Numbered from the stretch's first letter, positions 44,501-53,211 are shown. The stretch: 64,000 bases of DNA from UBA4416 sp036676295 (GCA_036676295.1 JAKFDE010000016.1:248001-312000), one strand, 5' to 3'. Notes: generated by a model not told the origin, from the sequence alone. A program made the numbers and translations.

Positions 44501-44569
44501 AAGCTTCAAAAAATAGACCGTAATAAAATTCAAATCGTTATATTCGCATGGTAAAATTTATAGTGCAGA

Positions 44570-45709
44570 ATGGCGACTCTTACAAAAAAAATTCAGATGG
44601 TTGACCTCAAAGGTCAATACGAAAAAATAAAAGCCGAAGTGGATGCTGGAATACAGGAAGTGATTAATACAACTGCATTTATTAATGGCCCGGCCGTAAA
44701 AGAATTTCAATCGGATCTGGAAAAATACCTTAATGTAAAGCATGTGATTCCTTGTGCTAACGGAACCGATGCTTTACAAATTGCCATGATGGCGTTAGAT
44801 CTAAAACCTGGTGATGAAGTGATTACTGCTAGCTTTACATACGTTGCTACAGCTGAAGTAATTGGTTTATTAGGATTAACGCCCGTTTTGGTAGATGTCT
44901 ATCCGGATACATTTGATATAAATGTAGAAGCCATTGAAAAAGCAATTACGCCAAAAACAAAAGCCATTGTGCCTGTTCATTTGTTTGGACAATGTGCTGA
45001 CATGGAGCGTATCATGGCAGTTGCTAAAAAACATAATTTGTATGTGATCGAAGATGTAGCTCAAGCAATAGGCGCTGACTACACTTTTTCTGACGGAAAA
45101 AAAGCAAAAGCAGGAACTATTGGAACAATAGGTTGTACCTCATTTTTTCCGAGTAAAAATTTAGGTTGCTATGGTGATGGTGGTGCAATGTATACAAACG
45201 ATGATGTATTAGCAGCAAAACTACGTATGGTAGCGCACCATGGACAAAGCGTACAATATGTGCACGATGTATTAGGTGTGAACTCGCGTTTAGATACTAT
45301 ACAAGCAGTAGTGTTAAAAGCCAAATTAAAACATCTGGATGAATATGCTGCAGCTAGAAATAAAGTCGCTGAATATTATGACAAAGCATTATCCAATCAT
45401 CCAAAATTAAAAACACCGGTAAGAGTTAAAAACTCCAACCATGTGTTTCACCAATACACCTTACAATTAAATGGAGTAGATAGAACCAAGTTACGCGAGC
45501 AATTAGCAGAACGTGGAATTCCGGCAATGATATACTACCCTATTCCATTGCATGAACAAAAAGCTTACAAAAGCGATCGATTTAAAAAGGGAGATTTTCC
45601 TGTAACAGAAAAATTATGTGCAACGGTTCTCTCATTACCTATGCATACCGAAATGGATGAAGAAACATTAAAATATATAACAACAAACTTATTAGAATTA
45701 GTAAAATAA
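44570..45709 (+). CDS. DegT/DnrJ/EryC1/StrS aminotransferase (WbpE/WlbC-like)
   Basis: 379-residue PLP-dependent sugar aminotransferase. IQMVDLKGQYEKIKAEVDAG and INGPAVKEFQSDLEKYLN at the N-terminus resemble WbpE/WlbC enzymes that aminate UDP-3-keto-GlcNAc uronate. Catalytic lysine in FFPSKNLGCYGDGGAMYTN near 195-213; VVIEDV-like LYVIEDVAQAIGADY binds PLP. ATG start, seven bases before ugd. No dehydrogenase or acetyltransferase of a WbpB/D pathway is adjacent, so the true substrate is open. Confidence 0.9.
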   Translation: MATLTKKIQMVDLKGQYEKIKAEVDAGIQEVINTTAFINGPAVKEFQSDLEKYLNVKHVIPCANGTDALQIAMMALDLKPGDEVITASFTYVATAEVIGLLGLTPVLVDVYPDTFDINVEAIEKAITPKTKAIVPVHLFGQCADMERIMAVAKKHNLYVIEDVAQAIGADYTFSDGKKAKAGTIGTIGCTSFFPSKNLGCYGDGGAMYTNDDVLAAKLRMVAHHGQSVQYVHDVLGVNSRLDTIQAVVLKAKLKHLDEYAAARNKVAEYYDKALSNHPKLKTPVRVKNSNHVFHQYTLQLNGVDRTKLREQLAERGIPAMIYYPIPLHEQKAYKSDRFKKGDFPVTEKLCATVLSLPMHTEMDEETLKYITTNLLELVK

Positions 45710-45716
45710 TAAATTT

Positions 45717-47039
45717 ATGAAAATAGCAATTGTAGGAACAGGATACGTTGGATTAGTAACAGGCACATGCTTTGCCGAAGTTGGAATGGACGTAACTTGT
45801 GTTGATATTGATCAAAAAAAAATTGATAACTTACATAAAGGCATCTTGCCTATATATGAGCCAGGACTAGATGAAATGGTAACCCGTAACGTTCAAAAAA
45901 AACGTTTGCATTTTTCCACGTCTTTAAAAGATAGTATCCAAGGTGCGGAAGTAGTATTTATTGCGGTTGGTACACCACCGGATGAAGACGGATCTGCTGA
46001 TTTAAAATATGTATTAGCCGTAGCCTCAAGTATTGGAGAGCATATGACTCATCCATTAGTAGTAGTTACAAAATCAACAGTGCCGGTTAGTACTGCAGAA
46101 AAAGTGAGAAATGCCTTAGCTGCACAACTCGAAAAGCGTAGCTCTAACTTAGATTTTTATGTGGCATCAAATCCTGAATTTTTAAAAGAAGGAGCGGCTA
46201 TTGAAGATTTTATGAAGCCGGATAGAATTGTGGTTGGTATTGACAGACCGGAAGCCGAAGAATTAATGCGTAAATTATACAAACCATTTTTAATGAACGG
46301 CCATCCAATTTATTTTATGGATATTCCTTCGGCAGAGATGACAAAATATGCGGCTAACGCTATGCTGGCAACTAAAATTAGTTTTATGAACGACATTGCT
46401 AATCTTTGTGAGATCATGGGAGCTGATGTGAACATGGTTCGTAAAGGTATTGGCAGCGATACTCGTATTGGAACCAAATTTATTTATCCAGGTGTTGGGT
46501 ACGGCGGAAGCTGTTTCCCAAAAGATGTGAAAGCATTAATTAAAACAGCAAAAGAAAACAAATACGATATGCGTATTTTAAATGCTGTTGAAAATGTGAA
46601 CGAAAGTCAAAAAGAAGTTTTATTTGATAAAGTACAAAAACATTTTAATGGTGATTTAAAAGGGAAAAAATTTGCTTTATGGGGTTTGTCTTTTAAACCA
46701 AAAACAGATGATATGCGTGAAGCCCCTTCATTAGTGATCATTGAAAAATTATTAAAAGCAGGTGCTAGTGTGGTAGCTTACGATCCAGTAGCAATGAATG
46801 AAGCAAAACATACTTTAAAAGATACAATTGAATATTCATTAGACATGTACGACACTTTAAATGGAGCAGATGCTTTATTAATTGTAACAGAATGGCCTGA
46901 ATTCAGAGCACCTGATTTTGATGAGATCAACAAACGCTTAAAACAAAAAGCATTATTTGATGGAAGAAATATTTTTGATCCTCAAGACATGAAAAAATTA
47001 GGATACAGCTATTACTGTATTGGCGTAAGAACTAATTAA
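45717..47039 (+). CDS. ugd: UDP-glucose 6-dehydrogenase
   Basis: NAD-dependent oxidation of UDP-glucose to UDP-glucuronate. 440 residues: KIAIVGTGYVGLVTGTCFAE binds NAD, the family segment ASNPEFLKEGAAIEDFMKPD is near 152-171, and the catalytic Cys is in YPGVGYGGSCFPKDVKALIK near 256-275. ALWGLSFKPKTDDMREAPS is also conserved. ATG start. The next gene consumes UDP-glucuronate, which supports this substrate over UDP-GlcNAc or UDP-ManNAc. Confidence 0.95.
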   Translation: MKIAIVGTGYVGLVTGTCFAEVGMDVTCVDIDQKKIDNLHKGILPIYEPGLDEMVTRNVQKKRLHFSTSLKDSIQGAEVVFIAVGTPPDEDGSADLKYVLAVASSIGEHMTHPLVVVTKSTVPVSTAEKVRNALAAQLEKRSSNLDFYVASNPEFLKEGAAIEDFMKPDRIVVGIDRPEAEELMRKLYKPFLMNGHPIYFMDIPSAEMTKYAANAMLATKISFMNDIANLCEIMGADVNMVRKGIGSDTRIGTKFIYPGVGYGGSCFPKDVKALIKTAKENKYDMRILNAVENVNESQKEVLFDKVQKHFNGDLKGKKFALWGLSFKPKTDDMREAPSLVIIEKLLKAGASVVAYDPVAMNEAKHTLKDTIEYSLDMYDTLNGADALLIVTEWPEFRAPDFDEINKRLKQKALFDGRNIFDPQDMKKLGYSYYCIGVRTN

Positions 47040-47121
47040 TCGATAGACGATAGATTCTAAAAAAAATAAACACAAATCTTTAATGGACTACTAGCCCATT
47101 ATCGAATAACTAAATTAACAA

Positions 47122-48111
47122 ATGGCACAGAAAAGAATTTTAATTACAGGAGCTGCAGGATTTTTAGGGTCACACTTATGCGATCGCTTTATTAAAGAAG
47201 GCATGCAAGTAGTGGCAATGGACAACTTAATTACCGGTGATCTAAAGAACATTGAGCACTTGTTTAAGTTACCTCAATTTGAATTTTATCACCATGATGT
47301 AAGTAAATTTATTCATGTTCCCGGCAACATCGATTATATTTTACATTTTGCATCGCCGGCTAGCCCGATTGATTATTTAAAAATTCCTATTCAAACGTTG
47401 AAAGTTTCTTCATTAGGAACACATAACGTTTTGGGACTTGCCAGAGTTAAAAAAGCAAGAGTACTGGTTGCATCAACCAGCGAAGTATATGGCGATCCAT
47501 TTGTTCATCCTCAAACGGAAGATTATTGGGGAAATGTAAACCCTGTTGGTCCACGTGGTTGCTACGATGAAGCAAAACGATTTATGGAAGCTTTAACTAT
47601 GGCTTATCATGATACTCATGGATTAGAAACTCGTATTATTCGTATTTTTAATACCTATGGTCCGCGTATGCGCCTCAATGACGGGCGTGTGTTACCTGCA
47701 TTCATTGGTCAGGCATTACGTGGTGAAGATCTAACCATGTTTGGTGATGGATCTCAAACACGTAGTTTTTGTTATGTAGATGATCTAGTGGAAGGAATTT
47801 ATCGTTTATTGATGAGTGATTATCATTTACCTGTAAACATTGGTAACCCTGACGAGATCACGATCAAAGATTTTGCTGAAGAGATCTTGAAATTAACCGG
47901 CGCTAATCAAAAATTGATTTCATTGCCTTTACCTAAAGATGATCCAAAGCAACGTCGTCCGGATATTACTAAAGCAAAAGCATTGTTGAATTGGGAACCA
48001 AAAGTAAGCAGAGCCGAAGGTTTAAAAATTACGTATAATTACTTTAAAACTTTAAGTGCTGACGAATTAAATAAAACAGAACATCGTAATTTAGAAACAC
48101 TAAATAAATAA
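47122..48111 (+). CDS. UDP-glucuronate decarboxylase (UDP-xylose synthase)
   Basis: SDR enzyme converting UDP-glucuronate to UDP-xylose. 329 residues: RILITGAAGFLGSHLCDRFI, ILHFASPASPIDYLKIPIQT, catalytic TSEVYGDPFVHPQTEDYWGN and Tyr-x3-Lys in PRGCYDEAKRFMEALTMAY. RIIRIFNTYGPRMRLNDGRV is typical of UXS rather than epimerases. ATG start 82 bases after ugd. Suggests xylose in a surface glycan or glycoprotein. Confidence 0.94.
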   Translation: MAQKRILITGAAGFLGSHLCDRFIKEGMQVVAMDNLITGDLKNIEHLFKLPQFEFYHHDVSKFIHVPGNIDYILHFASPASPIDYLKIPIQTLKVSSLGTHNVLGLARVKKARVLVASTSEVYGDPFVHPQTEDYWGNVNPVGPRGCYDEAKRFMEALTMAYHDTHGLETRIIRIFNTYGPRMRLNDGRVLPAFIGQALRGEDLTMFGDGSQTRSFCYVDDLVEGIYRLLMSDYHLPVNIGNPDEITIKDFAEEILKLTGANQKLISLPLPKDDPKQRRPDITKAKALLNWEPKVSRAEGLKITYNYFKTLSADELNKTEHRNLETLNK

Positions 48112-48117
48112 GAACTA

Positions 48118-48387
48118 TTGCGTCATTATAACATTACCGTAAAAGGAAGAGTTCAAAGAGTTTCTTACAGAGTCTGGGCACAATCCAAAGCAATCAGTTT
48201 AGGGTTAACCGGCTTTGTAAAAAACTTACATAATGGCGACGTTTATATTGAGGCTGAAGGGGAAGATGACAAGGTAAATCAGTTTATAGATTGGTGTTAT
48301 GTTGGTTCTCCTTTATCTAAGGTAACAGAAGTTATTTCTGAAGAACAAGCCCTAAAAAATTTAGAAACTTTTGAATTAAAAAGATAA
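48118..48387 (+). CDS. acyP: acylphosphatase
   Basis: 89-residue acylphosphatase. VKGRVQRVSYRVWAQSKAIS carries the catalytic Arg, and LTGFVKNLHNGDVYIEAEG the Asn. The canonical VQGV is VQRV here. The only available start is TTG at 48118, seven bases after the decarboxylase stop; no in-frame ATG exists. A small ubiquitous hydrolase of acyl phosphates. Confidence 0.88.
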   Translation: MRHYNITVKGRVQRVSYRVWAQSKAISLGLTGFVKNLHNGDVYIEAEGEDDKVNQFIDWCYVGSPLSKVTEVISEEQALKNLETFELKR

Positions 48388-48398
48388 TTTTTATTGCG

Positions 48399-48429
48399 TA
48401 AAAAACAGGTGCTAAATGTCTGTTTTTTA
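48399..48429. terminator. A/T-rich hairpin, probable terminator after acyP
   Basis: taaaaaacag (48399-48408) pairs with ctgtttttta (48420-48429) around an 11-base loop. The T-run is partly inside the stem, so it is a weaker terminator than others in the window. It precedes a TATCTTTG -7-like box at 48464-48471 upstream of the dehydrogenase gene. Confidence 0.45.
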
Positions 48430-48463
48430 GCATTATTTCCAAAATTCACATCGATAATTTGCC

Positions 48464-48471
48464 TATCTTTG
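48464..48471 (+). promoter_or_regulatory. -7 box upstream of the ALDH gene
   Basis: TATCTTTG matches TAnnTTTG exactly and lies 36 bases before the ATG at 48508. No good TTG is present at the -33 position, so the call rests on the -7 box only. Confidence 0.4.
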
Positions 48472-48507
48472 GGCTTCAATTATTATAAAATAAATTATAC
48501 AACTAAC

Positions 48508-50067
48508 ATGGAAGTATTAAAATCTTTAGACGTTAAAAACGATATGGAAAAAGTATTAAAATCTTTAGGCATTAAAGAAGTAAATATTGGCTGCGCTACA
48601 GGTAAGAATTATTTTGCTAATGGCGACGTTATCGAATCATATAGTCCGGTTGACGGAAAATTAATTGCAAAAGTAAAAGTTGCAAACGAAGCAGATTACG
48701 AAAAAGTTGTGCAAACAGCTTCTGAAGCATTTTTAGTTTGGCGCAATATTCCTGCTCCAAAACGTGGAGAAATTGTTCGTCAGTACGGAGAAAAATTACG
48801 TGCTAAGAAAAATGATCTTGGAAAATTAGTTTCTTATGAGATGGGTAAATCTTTTCAGGAAGGTTTAGGAGAAGTACAAGAGATGATCGATATCTGTGAT
48901 TTCGCCGTTGGTGTTTCTCGTCAGTTATATGGCTTAACTATGCACTCTGAGCGCGAAAGCCACCGTATGTATGAGCAATGGCATCCGTTAGGAATTGTAG
49001 GAATTATTTCTGCCTTCAACTTTCCTGTTGCTGTTTGGAATTGGAATACCGCTTTAGCTTGGATCTGTGGAGACGTGTGTATCTGGAAACCATCAAGTAA
49101 AGTGCCTTTATGTGCTGTAGCTTGTCATAATATTTGGAATGAAGTAGCTGCTGAAAACAATTTACCGGAAGGTGTTTCTTGTTTATTAGTAAGCCCGGGC
49201 TCAATGGGTGAAAAAATGTGTGAAGATGGACGTGTTCCATTAGTATCTGCAACAGGATCTACACGTGTAGGTAAAATTGTTGGCACTAAAGTAGCTAACC
49301 GTTTTGGCCGTTCTATTTTAGAATTAGGTGGTAACAATGCGATCATTCTTTCTCAAAATGCAGACCTTAAAACTTGTTTACCTGGTATCGTATTTGGTGC
49401 TGTTGGTACTGCAGGACAACGTTGTACATCTACTCGTCGTTTAATTATCCATGAAGACATTTACGAAGATGTAAAACAAAAATTAGTAAGCGCATACAAA
49501 CAATTACGTATTGGTGATCCATTAAATGAAAATAACCACGTAGGTCCTTTAATTGATAAAGCTGCTGTAAAAGATTATTTAGGTGCTCTTGAGCGCGTTA
49601 TTGCAGAAGGCGGTAAAATCATTGTACCTGGCGGTGTAGTAGAAGGAAAAGGTTATGAAAGTGGTTGTTATGTAAAACCAGCTATTGCTGAAGCAAAAAA
49701 TGAATTTGCAATTGTTCAACATGAAACCTTTGCTCCTATTTTATACATTATGAAATACAAAACCATTGAAGAAGCTATTGCTTTACAAAATGGTGTACCT
49801 CAAGGTTTATCTTCATCTATTTACACATTAAACATGCGTGAGATGGAACAATTCTTAGCAGCTTCTGGTAGTGATTGCGGTATCGCAAACGTTAACATTG
49901 GAACAAGTGGCGCTGAAATTGGTGGTGCATTTGGTGGCGAAAAAGAAACAGGTGGTGGACGTGAGTCTGGCTCTGACAGCTGGAAAGCATACATGCGCCG
50001 TCAAACAAATACCATTAACTACGGAACAAAATTAACTTTAGCACAAGGTATCAAATTCGATTTTTAA
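48508..50067 (+). CDS. aldehyde dehydrogenase, ALDH7 (alpha-aminoadipic semialdehyde) type
   Basis: NAD(P)-dependent aldehyde oxidation, by family most likely of alpha-aminoadipic semialdehyde in lysine breakdown. 519 residues from the ATG at 48508; the in-frame extension to 48394 crosses a hairpin and promoter and is rejected. ILELGGNNAIILSQNADL holds the Glu, FGAVGTAGQRCTSTRRLI the catalytic Cys, and GAFGGEKETGGGRESGSDSW the ALDH7-typical C-terminal segment. Confidence 0.93.
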   Translation: MEVLKSLDVKNDMEKVLKSLGIKEVNIGCATGKNYFANGDVIESYSPVDGKLIAKVKVANEADYEKVVQTASEAFLVWRNIPAPKRGEIVRQYGEKLRAKKNDLGKLVSYEMGKSFQEGLGEVQEMIDICDFAVGVSRQLYGLTMHSERESHRMYEQWHPLGIVGIISAFNFPVAVWNWNTALAWICGDVCIWKPSSKVPLCAVACHNIWNEVAAENNLPEGVSCLLVSPGSMGEKMCEDGRVPLVSATGSTRVGKIVGTKVANRFGRSILELGGNNAIILSQNADLKTCLPGIVFGAVGTAGQRCTSTRRLIIHEDIYEDVKQKLVSAYKQLRIGDPLNENNHVGPLIDKAAVKDYLGALERVIAEGGKIIVPGGVVEGKGYESGCYVKPAIAEAKNEFAIVQHETFAPILYIMKYKTIEEAIALQNGVPQGLSSSIYTLNMREMEQFLAASGSDCGIANVNIGTSGAEIGGAFGGEKETGGGRESGSDSWKAYMRRQTNTINYGTKLTLAQGIKFDF

Positions 50068-50110
50068 TTTGAATACGAATAAGCATTCTATAAACAGTAA
50101 ACAACAAAAA

Positions 50111-50623
50111 ATGACAGTAACAAAAAACAAAGTAGTAACGGTAAATTATCATTTATCAACGCACATAGACAACGAAGCTCCCGAATTAATGGAGCAAACA
50201 AGTAAAGAACATCCATTTGTATTCATCTTTGGTGGTGGACAGTTATTGCCTGATTTTGAGAAAAATTTACTTAATAAAAAAGTAGGTGATTCTTTTGATT
50301 TCAAAGTATTACCTGCAAATGGTTACGGAGTTGCTGATAAAGAAATGGTAGTTACCATTCCAAAAGAAGCATTTCATGTTGATGGAAAATTTGATGAAGA
50401 AAGAGTAAAAGAAGGTGAAGAATTAATGATGAATGATGCTGATGGCAATCAATTAATGGGCTTTGTTCAGGAAATTGGTGATACCTACGTGATCATGGAT
50501 TTTAACCATCCTTTAGCTGATCATCATTTACATTTTGTTGGTGAGATCTTAGATATTCGTGAAGCAACTGCTGAAGAATTAGACCATGGACACGTTCATG
50601 GACCAGGTGGACACCACCACTAA
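50111..50623 (+). CDS. slyD: SlyD-like FKBP-type peptidyl-prolyl isomerase
   Basis: 170 residues from the ATG at 50111; an upstream in-frame start at 50069 adds 14 unconserved residues. FKBP halves VFIFGGGQLLPDFEKNLLNK and PANGYGVADKEMVVTIPKEA flank the insert-in-flap domain (FVQEIGDTYVIMDFNHPLAD). The C-terminus is His-rich (HGHVHGPGGHHH), a metal-binding tail as in SlyD. Foldase with possible nickel handling. Followed by a strong terminator. Confidence 0.93.
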   Translation: MTVTKNKVVTVNYHLSTHIDNEAPELMEQTSKEHPFVFIFGGGQLLPDFEKNLLNKKVGDSFDFKVLPANGYGVADKEMVVTIPKEAFHVDGKFDEERVKEGEELMMNDADGNQLMGFVQEIGDTYVIMDFNHPLADHHLHFVGEILDIREATAEELDHGHVHGPGGHHH

Positions 50624-50651
50624 TCTTTAACGGATTACATATTTTAAAAAA

Positions 50652-50680
50652 GCTGCTCTAATAATAGGGCAGCTTTTTTT
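50652..50680 (+). terminator. intrinsic terminator of slyD
   Basis: gctgctct (50652-50659) pairs with agggcagc (50666-50673) with one G-T pair, loop aataat, followed by seven T. Confidence 0.93.
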
Positions 50681-50688
50681 ATTTTGTC

Positions 50689-50739
50689 GTCATTGCGAAT
50701 CGGTGTCTTCGAGAGCCTCAGAGACAGATTCGCAATGAC
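50689..50739. repeat. REP/MITE-like palindrome
   Basis: gtcattgcgaatc (50689-50701) and gattcgcaatgac (50727-50739) are perfect 13-bp reverse complements; inner tgtct/agaca extends the stem past a two-base bulge. The GTCATTGCGA arm is like dispersed palindromes known from many bacterial genomes. The apex shares cttcgagagcctcag with the element at 44421-44500. Confidence 0.75.
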
Positions 50740-50749
50740 TGAACACAAT

Positions 50750-51412
50750 TTACTCCTTCTGATCTCTTATGACTTTACCCATAATGATCTGTTTATCCGG
50801 TAAAGTATCTTTCTTTATGCAATTGGGCTTCTTGGTTGTATCGGCAGGTTCAAATGCTACATCGCCTTTTATATAATGTTCAGTCCTTTCAATCTTTTTT
50901 GGAGTAACAGTAGGAGTTGTTACAGGTAATGCCATCACCTCACCCATTTTCATTTCGATCTGTTCATCAATAACAGGAGGTACAGGTTTTATTTTTTTAG
51001 TAGTATCCTCACTGTAAGCCACTTTACCTTTAAGTATATTGTTGTTTTCAGGAATAATAGTTTCTTCGATCGCTACCGCCCCCATTAATGGTTCTTGTTT
51101 AGTCGTTTGACAAGAAAACAATGTTAAGCCAAAAACAAAAAACATCACCACAGCTACTTTTTTAGGCAAGATCCATTTTCTGAATCTTTCAAAAAAATCA
51201 TCGAAACTTAATTCGGTTAACTGTTCAGATTTAAATCTTCCACATACTTTTTCTGTATCAGCAATCGATCTAAAAAACGTTTTGATCTCCTGAGTTGTTT
51301 TAGTGCTAAAATCAACTACTGATTTTTGACAAGACAAACAAAAAGCGCCTTTTTCATTGGGTTCCATGGCGTCCCAATTTTCATGACAAGGTTTATTGAT
51401 TGAAACTTTCAT
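50750..51412 (-). CDS. membrane protein with N-terminal Cys-rich domain and repeated extracytoplasmic tail (unknown function)
   Basis: 220 residues, family not recognised by function. The cytoplasmic N-terminus has CHENWDAM, FCLSC and a later KVCGRF (Cys9, 25, 28, 57), a possible zinc site that I recall from other Bacteroidota proteins. A helix near 84-103 (KVAVVMFFVFGLTLFSC) follows. The outside part repeats short strand-like units: LKGKVAYSEDTTKK, IKGDVAFEPADTTKK, IIMGKVI, KMGEVM, LMGAVA. ATG start. Stands before the DUF1294 gene in the same direction. Confidence 0.6.
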   Translation of the reverse strand: MKVSINKPCHENWDAMEPNEKGAFCLSCQKSVVDFSTKTTQEIKTFFRSIADTEKVCGRFKSEQLTELSFDDFFERFRKWILPKKVAVVMFFVFGLTLFSCQTTKQEPLMGAVAIEETIIPENNNILKGKVAYSEDTTKKIKPVPPVIDEQIEMKMGEVMALPVTTPTVTPKKIERTEHYIKGDVAFEPADTTKKPNCIKKDTLPDKQIIMGKVIRDQKE

Positions 51413-51422
51413 ATTACTTTTT

Positions 51423-51707
51423 TCATTTAGATGCCAAAAAAAAGTAATTCCATAAAAAAATTAAAACAATATTAAAAACGAATAACACAGGCACACCAAT
51501 TTTGAATTTAGGTTTTGCTGCTTTATGATATATTGGAGCTTTCATTCCCAGATAAATTCCTATTGAACCAAACAAAACTGCCAATAAGATCAATGTTCGT
51601 TCCGGAATACGAAATCCTTTTTTCTTAGACTGGTATTTATCAATCCACATAGCGATATATCCTATCACATTGATTAAAACGATATATAAAAGAAAGATGC
51701 GAAACAT
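51423..51707 (-). CDS. DUF1294 family small membrane protein
   Basis: 94 residues with three hydrophobic segments and the family motif MWIDKYQSKKKGFRIPERTL near 20-39, followed by GSIGIYLGMKAPIYHKAAKP. Function unknown. ATG start; ten bases separate its stop from the start of the Cys-rich membrane protein. Confidence 0.85.
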   Translation of the reverse strand: MFRIFLLYIVLINVIGYIAMWIDKYQSKKKGFRIPERTLILLAVLFGSIGIYLGMKAPIYHKAAKPKFKIGVPVLFVFNIVLIFLWNYFFLASK

Positions 51708-51720
51708 TGGTCAATAAAAA

Positions 51721-51746
51721 ATCCTCTTTCAGTAATGAAAGAGGAT
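51721..51746 (-). terminator. intrinsic terminator of mscL
   Basis: atcctctttc (51721-51730) and gaaagaggat (51737-51746) form a perfect 10-bp stem. On the minus strand it is followed by a T-run (51715-51720 region), so it ends the mscL message. Confidence 0.88.
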
Positions 51747-51763
51747 CAAATAAAATGTATGAA

Positions 51764-52150
51764 TTATTTTTTTAATGAATCTCTGATCTCCATCAATAAT
51801 TTATCTGTACTAGATGGTTCCGGTGGAGTGGCAGGTGTAGCAGCTGCATCTTTTTTGTTCATTCTATTGATTGCCTTTATTACCATAAAAAGAGCAAACG
51901 CAACAATCATAAAAGAAATAATATTCGATAAAAAATTACCATATTTTATGGCAGTGCCCGGAATAGTCAATTCCGACAAATTACTTAATTTAGCTGCTTT
52001 TAAAGCAGGTGTTAAAATTGCAGGAGTAATGATGTCATCCACCAAAGATGCTACTATTTTTCCAAAAGCTCCACCTATAACAACCCCTACAGCCAAATCA
52101 ATCACGTTGCCTTTCATGGCAAAGTCCTTAAATTCTTTCATCATTCCCAT
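51764..52150 (-). CDS. mscL: large-conductance mechanosensitive channel
   Basis: 128-residue tension-gated channel that protects from hypo-osmotic shock. EFKDFAMKGNVIDLAVGVVI and GGAFGKIVASLVDDIITPAI form the N-terminal helix and pore-lining TM1; FLSNIISFMIVAFALFMVIK is TM2, followed by a short C-terminal helix after a proline/threonine linker. ATG at 52148-52150. The long plus-strand reading frame across it is a shadow. Confidence 0.96.
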   Translation of the reverse strand: MGMMKEFKDFAMKGNVIDLAVGVVIGGAFGKIVASLVDDIITPAILTPALKAAKLSNLSELTIPGTAIKYGNFLSNIISFMIVAFALFMVIKAINRMNKKDAAATPATPPEPSSTDKLLMEIRDSLKK

Positions 52151-52209
52151 AAATAGTATATTTAAAAAAGTTTAGTATTACTAATGTAATAATTTATTTA
52201 ATATAATAA

Positions 52210-53211
52210 TTAGTTGCTCCCAAGAACCTTTAATAATTCATCTAATTTAGGCGTTAAGATGATTTCTGTTCTACGATTTTTCTTTCTGGCCTCAGCCGTT
52301 TTAGCAGCATCTAAAGGAAAGAACTCTCCTCTACCAGCTGATGTGATACGTGTAGGATCTGTTTTAGAATTTTGTAAAATAATTTTAGTAACTGAGGTTG
52401 CTCTTATAACACTTAAATCCCAATTATCTTTGATCTCACCTGCACCTTTCATTGGCACATCATCCGTATGACCTTCAATTAAGACATTAATGTCTGAATT
52501 TTGTTCTAATACTTTAGCAACATGTTTCAACGCCTCCACTCCTTTTGGCTGAACAGCAGTTTTACCACTTTCAAACAACAAAGATTCGTCCATACTCACA
52601 TAAACCTTTCCGTTTTTTTGAGTAATAGTTAAGCCTTTTCCTTCAAAGCCCATTAATGCATCCTGCAATTTCTTTTTTAAATCAGCTGTTGCCTGATCTT
52701 TCTTTTTTAAGATATCTTCTAATTCGTTTACACGAGCTTCGCGTTTTTTCAATTCAGCAGATAAAGCATCTAAGTCTTGTTGTTGCTTATTTAACTTAGT
52801 TTCTAAGGCTTTTAGTTCGTCTTCTTTTTTTAATAATTGTTCTTGCGTTAATTGCAATTGTCCGCTTAGTTTAGCATTGTCTTTTTCAGAACCTACTAAC
52901 ATACGATTATACTTATCAAGTAACTGATCATTCACTAAATTCAATTTATCATATTTGTTTTGAAGCAGTTTTAAATTAGAACCCATAATAGCAGTATCTC
53001 TTTGCAAACCAGCTAATTCTTTTTGTTCTTTAGTGATGGTTTCTTTCATTTCTGCATTCTTCGCTTCAAATTCCTGATTGGATTTTTTCAAAGAAGTTGT
53101 TTCTGTTTCGCAAGTTGTTAGCTTAGCTTTTGTTTCTTCCATTAAGCGTTGAGGAACACAAGATGCAAAAGCCATTAAGCCAATACAGATAGGGTAATAT
53201 ATTTTTTTCAT
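52210..53211 (-). CDS. OmpA-family lipoprotein with coiled coil
   Basis: 333 residues. Signal peptide ending in lipobox FASC (Cys18). Residues about 25-195 are a long coiled coil (LKALETKLNKQQQDLDALSA), then an OmpA C-terminal peptidoglycan-binding domain: LLFESGKTAVQPKGVEALKH, VLIEGHTDDVPMKGAGEIKD, and AGRGEFFPLDAAKTAEARKK with NRRTEI. Anchors the envelope. A -7-like box TATTTTTG lies at 53231-53238 upstream. Confidence 0.92.
   Translation of the reverse strand: MKKIYYPICIGLMAFASCVPQRLMEETKAKLTTCETETTSLKKSNQEFEAKNAEMKETITKEQKELAGLQRDTAIMGSNLKLLQNKYDKLNLVNDQLLDKYNRMLVGSEKDNAKLSGQLQLTQEQLLKKEDELKALETKLNKQQQDLDALSAELKKREARVNELEDILKKKDQATADLKKKLQDALMGFEGKGLTITQKNGKVYVSMDESLLFESGKTAVQPKGVEALKHVAKVLEQNSDINVLIEGHTDDVPMKGAGEIKDNWDLSVIRATSVTKIILQNSKTDPTRITSAGRGEFFPLDAAKTAEARKKNRRTEIILTPKLDELLKVLGSN

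Noticed and set aside
48394..48507. N-terminal extension of the ALDH
   Set aside because: Crosses a hairpin and a -7 box; family homology begins after the ATG at 48508.
51735..52175. Plus-strand open frame of 146 codons with hydrophobic stretches
   Set aside because: It is antisense to mscL, which is certain; hydrophobic content comes from the channel helices read backwards.
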